Below are positions 60,434-64,000 of a DNA stretch of 64,000 nucleotides, piece after piece. Numbering within the stretch: position 1 is the first letter of the stretch; each line of letters starts with the position of its first letter. The translations under genes and the position numbers were made by a program. Origin of the DNA: Panorpa germanica (taxonomy: Eukaryota > Arthropoda > Insecta > Mecoptera > Panorpidae); NCBI GenBank assembly GCA_963678705.1, contig OY783209.1:3596001-3660000 (forward strand). The letters are read 5' to 3'. Below the pieces are notes generated by a model. The model made no database searches. It was not told where the DNA came from and was given only the letters and a program-made list of their open reading frames with translations.

Positions 60434-60650
60434 GTATAGTCCAAACCACGAGAGTTCGGCGGCGACTTATACTTAAAAGAGGTTATAAGAGCGGTATAAA
60501 TCTATACGTTTATGAATTTTATCTTATTTGTTTCTATAAATATAATAGAAAAATAAGTGAGTCAGTGCTTTTTAGTTATATCGGCAGTTTATACCCCACA
60601 ACTTGTTATAAATATGAGTCGCTGCCGAACTCTCGTAAAATGAACTATAC
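60434..60650. mobile_element. MITE with Tc1/mariner-like TA flanks
   Basis: A 217-bp element with inverted termini of about 37 bp: CGAGAGTTCGGCGGCGACTT on the left and its near-complement AGTCGCTGCCGAACTCTCG on the right, both just inside TAGTCC/TAGTTC. A TA lies at each boundary, suggesting a TA target duplication. The 84-codon frame through it is incidental. Confidence 0.65.
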
Positions 60651-60715
60651 TGTTATCTTTTTTGTTAAACTCAATAGCTGATGCATGTAATTCTTCATTA
60701 CAAGAATCAGCGTTT

Positions 60716-60880
60716 CAGTGGGTAGCGTGCCTTAGACGGGCCCCGTATCAAAATTTGTTGCAGGGCCCAAATGATGGGTAAAGATTTTTCACAAAAAGAA
60801 CAAAAACACACATTAGGGGCCCTTGTAGCCCGGGGCCCCGTATCATTGATTCGATTGATACGGCGGTAGCTACGTCACTG
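60716..60880. mobile_element. hAT-like MITE with 8-bp target duplication
   Basis: The element begins CAGTGGGTAGCGTGCC and ends GGTAGCTACGTCACTG. Its flanks CAGCGTTT (60708-60715) and CAGCGTTC (60881-60888) agree at 7 of 8 positions. Internal inverted GGGCCCCGTATC and GGGGCCCCGTATC blocks are GC-rich. Length 165 bp, non-coding. The 14-mer TTCATTACAAGAAT stands on both sides and was probably a pre-existing direct repeat. Confidence 0.75.
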
Positions 60881-60888
60881 CAGCGTTC

Positions 60889-62215
60889 ATTACAAGAATA
60901 TAGTACGATTCAAAATTTCCCATTCATTCATTTTTCAATCAATAATTTTATTTATCGATTTGTCTTAGTTTTAAGAATACACATCTCTCTTAAAATAACC
61001 CCAGCGTTCTTATTTCTATGAGAAATATTTCTAAGCACAAATTGTAGCTTTCTATCTCTTTCCTATCATGAATAGTCATTACTTCCATAATAGCATGTCT
61101 GCATGTTACTACACACAACAACAGAAACAACTTGAAAATAATTAACTGTTCTTTATCAATGTACGACACTGCTCTAAACCTCTGAGGTACCAATGTCGTT
61201 GACAATTTTTTGTCAATGCAGTAGAATTGTGTAAATATGACGTATGTTGTAAATAAGTAATGAACAAATGACTTCAATGATTTCGGTCTGTGAAATTTTA
61301 AGATTTTTATTAGAACATGACAAAGAAAGTTCAATAACATGGTTGGTAGAGCTTAGTGCAGCCGCAACGGAACGAGCTTCTTGAACAATCAGACAAGGTG
61401 CGATATTTATTAAGAAATGAAGAAAAAGAAATACATGCTCGTAACTCAAATACGAATTAATTTAAGGCAAAACTCACCGTAAATCAAAACTATAAACATT
61501 TAACCTATATAGAGTTTCACTGATAATAGAGTGAGATAGTGATAGTAAAATGTCTGACACTACAGAATTAGCAGTCCTTCACGCTCATTTAGAGTAACAC
61601 ATAAAACAAATAATGTAATTAAATCATAACGGGCGTTACAGCTGCACCTAGAGACGTTGATGCTGAAACTTATTACAACTATAATAATAGATCTTGTAGA
61701 GAGACAAGGATAAAATATATAATAAAACATAAAGAGTATATGAGATAGATATATATCTTAATAAGTATAAATGTAAAGTTCAGTGTTAAATCAAGAACAC
61801 AGTACATTTTCTAATCTTACAAAGTAATAAAAATTTCTCGCAGTTGAATTTATTTTATTGTTTTCTTTTTTTTTTCTTTTTTCTTTGTAATTTACGATAA
61901 GTACTGTAAGGAATGTTTAGTATTATATAATAATATGACAGTGTGACACTGTTAGGTTTTCTTATTTCGTAGAAAACTATTCACTATTTTCATTGTTAGT
62001 TTTTATGGAGAGTAACCATCAGATGTCGTTGCTAGTTAACAGAGACGTATTTCTGAACTAGTTTAAAATATTTTAGTCAATAATCAGAATAAAGTTGGTA
62101 AATATAAGAACTTTCTCTCACTGCACCCGTTTCTTGCAACTTACGAATTCTTCAGTAGAGTGTAGTCTCAAGGTTTCAACTTTTTTTTAATGTTTATTTA
62201 TTTAAATTATTGTAC
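60889..62215. other. Gene-free AT-rich DNA
   Basis: No exon is recognised. Minus frames at 60990-61449 have no known motif. Confidence 0.35.
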
Positions 62216-62631
62216 AACATATTAAGTTTATTGCGTAAAAATTTGAAGTCGATTGAAGTAAAACTGACGGAGATATAGAGTTCTAAGTCTTTACCTCTCT
62301 GGTCTGCTTTCGTGTTACTTTGAAACTTATAAATACGGTTTCTCACACATAACTTTTTCAGAGTTGGTGCCCTCTTTAGCTAAAAATCTACTAAACCGAT
62401 TCTTTTGAAATTTTGCACTCCTTCTTTACATAAATGCCGAAGTAACGCTGTTGAGTTATTTTTTATTTTTTTATTTTAACGTATTTTAAAATAACTACAT
62501 TTCTGATTTTTTCATGAAAAATCGATATTTTGACTTTTAAGTGCTGTAAAAAATTGAAAAATCAATAAAAAAAAGAAAAACAGCGTTATCTGCAGAAACT
62601 TAATAACTAATGAAATCATTTTGGTTTTTCG
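62216..62631. repeat. Probable non-coding part of a repeat
   Basis: Directly upstream of the repeat at 62632-62822. It contains repeat-like words such as GACGGAGATATAGAGTTC and CTAAACCGATTCTTTTGAAA. It is not present beside the 17.7-kb copy, so it may be a longer version of that family. Confidence 0.3.
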
Positions 62632-62822
62632 ATTTTAGAAAATCCAGTGATGAGTTATGAGTTATTTTTTGTGACGTCTGCAGAGATTCGCTTTCAATGC
62701 CTCATTTCTTGATATTTATTTATAAAAATTTCACAAAGTATTCTTCAAATGCCATTTTATGATGTAGTAATTATAGAAATAATTATACATTAACTGAGTC
62801 GTCAAAAAACATTATCGAAAGC
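62632..62822 (+). repeat. Dispersed repeat shared with 17722-17922 (copy 2)
   Basis: Aligned with 17722-17922 along its length, from TAGAAAATCCAGTGATGAG to AAACATTATCGAAAG. Deletions and substitutions are scattered as in neutral decay. Confidence 0.75.
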
Positions 62823-63016
62823 AACCTTCCTAAAGTGGAAAGTTCATCTCATGATAAAGTATGCCAATGTAAAATTACCCGATAGCCAATGATAATTGAC
62901 CCAAAGTTATAAGAGTAGATTATCTTAATGTAACTCAAGTTACACTTGAACGTATTTTTCAAAGCAAAAGTGTTATATCTACATAATTATTAAAATACTT
63001 TAATTGTTGTTGATAC

Positions 63017-63186
63017 CTGCTGCTAAATACAGGTATATTTATTCGTATAGGTGGTTCCCCCTCCAAAAAACTACTCTTCTTTTGTTTTCTCTTAGATCTC
63101 CCACCGGGTTCCCCACTCAATTGATGAGTGACTTGTAATAAACAAGTTGTAATTACAAAAACGATATTTTTTATTGTTATTAACAT
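63017..63186 (-). CDS. Possible small secreted peptide or first exon
   Basis: The minus-strand frame from ATG at 63186 begins with a signal-peptide-like N-terminus: short polar start, then NIVFVITTCLLQV, then a polar segment. A basic cluster RSKRKQKK (about residues 30-37) could be a prohormone cleavage site. EGEPPIRINIPVFSS follows. The frame runs on to 62959 (75 codons in all), but a fair splice donor, GCAG/GTATCA, lies at 63017. No family is recognised. An overlapping frame (63092-63280) also exists and no second exon was found. Chance is a serious alternative. Confidence 0.2.
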
Positions 63187-64000
63187 AATTTTTCCTCTTC
63201 CAATTTTTTAGTTTAACATTCGGCTCTGATTCACCGTCTTCATTGTCTCCGGCGTCTAAGAGTGTGCAACTAAGGAGCATTTAGAGACCCCGTACCTCGT
63301 AAACGGGACTAACCCAATGTCCCAACGACTGGCGTTAAGTATCAGCCAGTTACATTCGAGACTAACGTTACGTCAGCAATGGTACAAAGCTAACGCCGTA
63401 GCACGAGCTGTAGCATTTGTAGCTCTAACACTAGCACTAGCACCTCCCTGGTCGCCACTATTAAACAAAGTTCCAACGTAATTCTAGAGAAGTTATGTCC
63501 ATAATAAACGGCGTAAGTAAGAAACAATTTAAAACGAGCAGGATTATAAAATTATGTCGACAAAGTTTTGCAAAATGGAAAATGTTATTTTTATAAGTGA
63601 ACAGGAATTACAATCATTGAAATTATATAGTGCATTTGTCTTTTAGAAATATTTTAAGTGGTTTTTTTTATAAAGTGGACCCCCTGTAATAGTAAGCGTC
63701 CACTTATCAGCGCGGAAAGTTATCAACGCTTTGAATATATTGAATGAAACGAGGAAAAGATAGGAAGGTAGTTGTGCACATTGTGTTTTAAATTTGTACA
63801 AATATAATTACTGTCCTTTTCAATAGACACTCGTCCTCAATCCCCAGTAAACATTTTGAAGTAAATTCTATTTCATTTCTATTACTTTTGATGAGTTTTT
63901 GTCATGAACGCGTTTATTTTCTATTTAGTCGTTCATAGGGAATGTCTCTTTTATGAGCTACGACTGCTCACTGTTGAATAAAAGCGACTCCTGTGACAGA
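63187..64000. other. GC-richer then AT-rich DNA, no gene recognised
   Basis: 63220-63480 is GC-richer, with a small inverted pair CCCGT...ACGGG near 63293-63307. No transposon or exon could be assigned. Confidence 0.3.

Noticed and set aside
1-64000. CRISPR array, operon, prophage or other prokaryotic system
   Set aside because: No regularly spaced direct repeats, no dense co-directional frames; composition and element types are those of an animal nuclear genome.

Overview
This is AT-rich (roughly two-thirds A+T) animal nuclear DNA, most likely from an insect. The relics all belong to families common in arthropod genomes: Jockey-type and R1-type LINEs, a third LINE type with an RTE/CR1-like C-terminal region, mariner transposases, hAT-like and other MITEs, tRNA-derived SINEs and short Helitron-like elements. 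The core promoter candidate at 13314-13348 also fits the arthropod TATA/initiator layout. Within insects I cannot place the order. There is no bacterial-style gene density, operon, CRISPR array or prokaryotic gene.

I find no intact host protein-coding gene. Nearly all open frames of 60-150 codons are AT-rich chance frames or run through repeats. The window reads as intergenic or long-intron DNA filled with old, fragmented transposable elements. The best host-gene candidates are weak: a possible small secreted peptide or first exon near 63017-63186 (minus), a TATA/Inr pair at 13314-13348, a CpG-rich stretch at 40985-41245, and a perfect DR1 nuclear-receptor half-site pair at 33285-33297.

Layout. 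1-10 kb: terminal inverted-repeat fragments (259-305, 5086-5292), short foldback MITEs ending in CAGGTAGAAAAT, a tandem pair of Helitron-like elements (3075-3702), a long hairpin (6196-6288) and a third Helitron-like copy (9373-9693). 10-20 kb: a mariner relic (11830-12605) split by another element, a promoter-like block at 13.3 kb and a 330-bp TIR element (16588-16918). 20-32 kb: hAT termini, a hAT MITE with an 8-bp target duplication (26244-26398), a SINE relic and inverted copies of a ~400-bp repeat (26519-26912 and 30290-30770). 32-41 kb: a LINE relic (32250-32830), the DR1 site, a fourth Helitron-like copy, an R1-type LINE fragment broken by a SINE (38165-38587) and a small palindromic MITE. 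41-52 kb: mostly unassigned AT-rich DNA with SINE heads and small MITEs. 52-64 kb: a Jockey fragment nested in an R1-type fragment, a hAT MITE nested in a SINE, a mariner fragment fused to a Jockey 3' end, another LINE relic, two MITEs and a duplicated repeat.

The elements form a layered record of insertion into insertion, not a working system. I did not find a convincing undescribed biological system. The items most worth checking are the Helitron-like tandem pair, the minus-strand tRNA-SINE family, the nested composites, the DR1 site and the 63-kb peptide frame.
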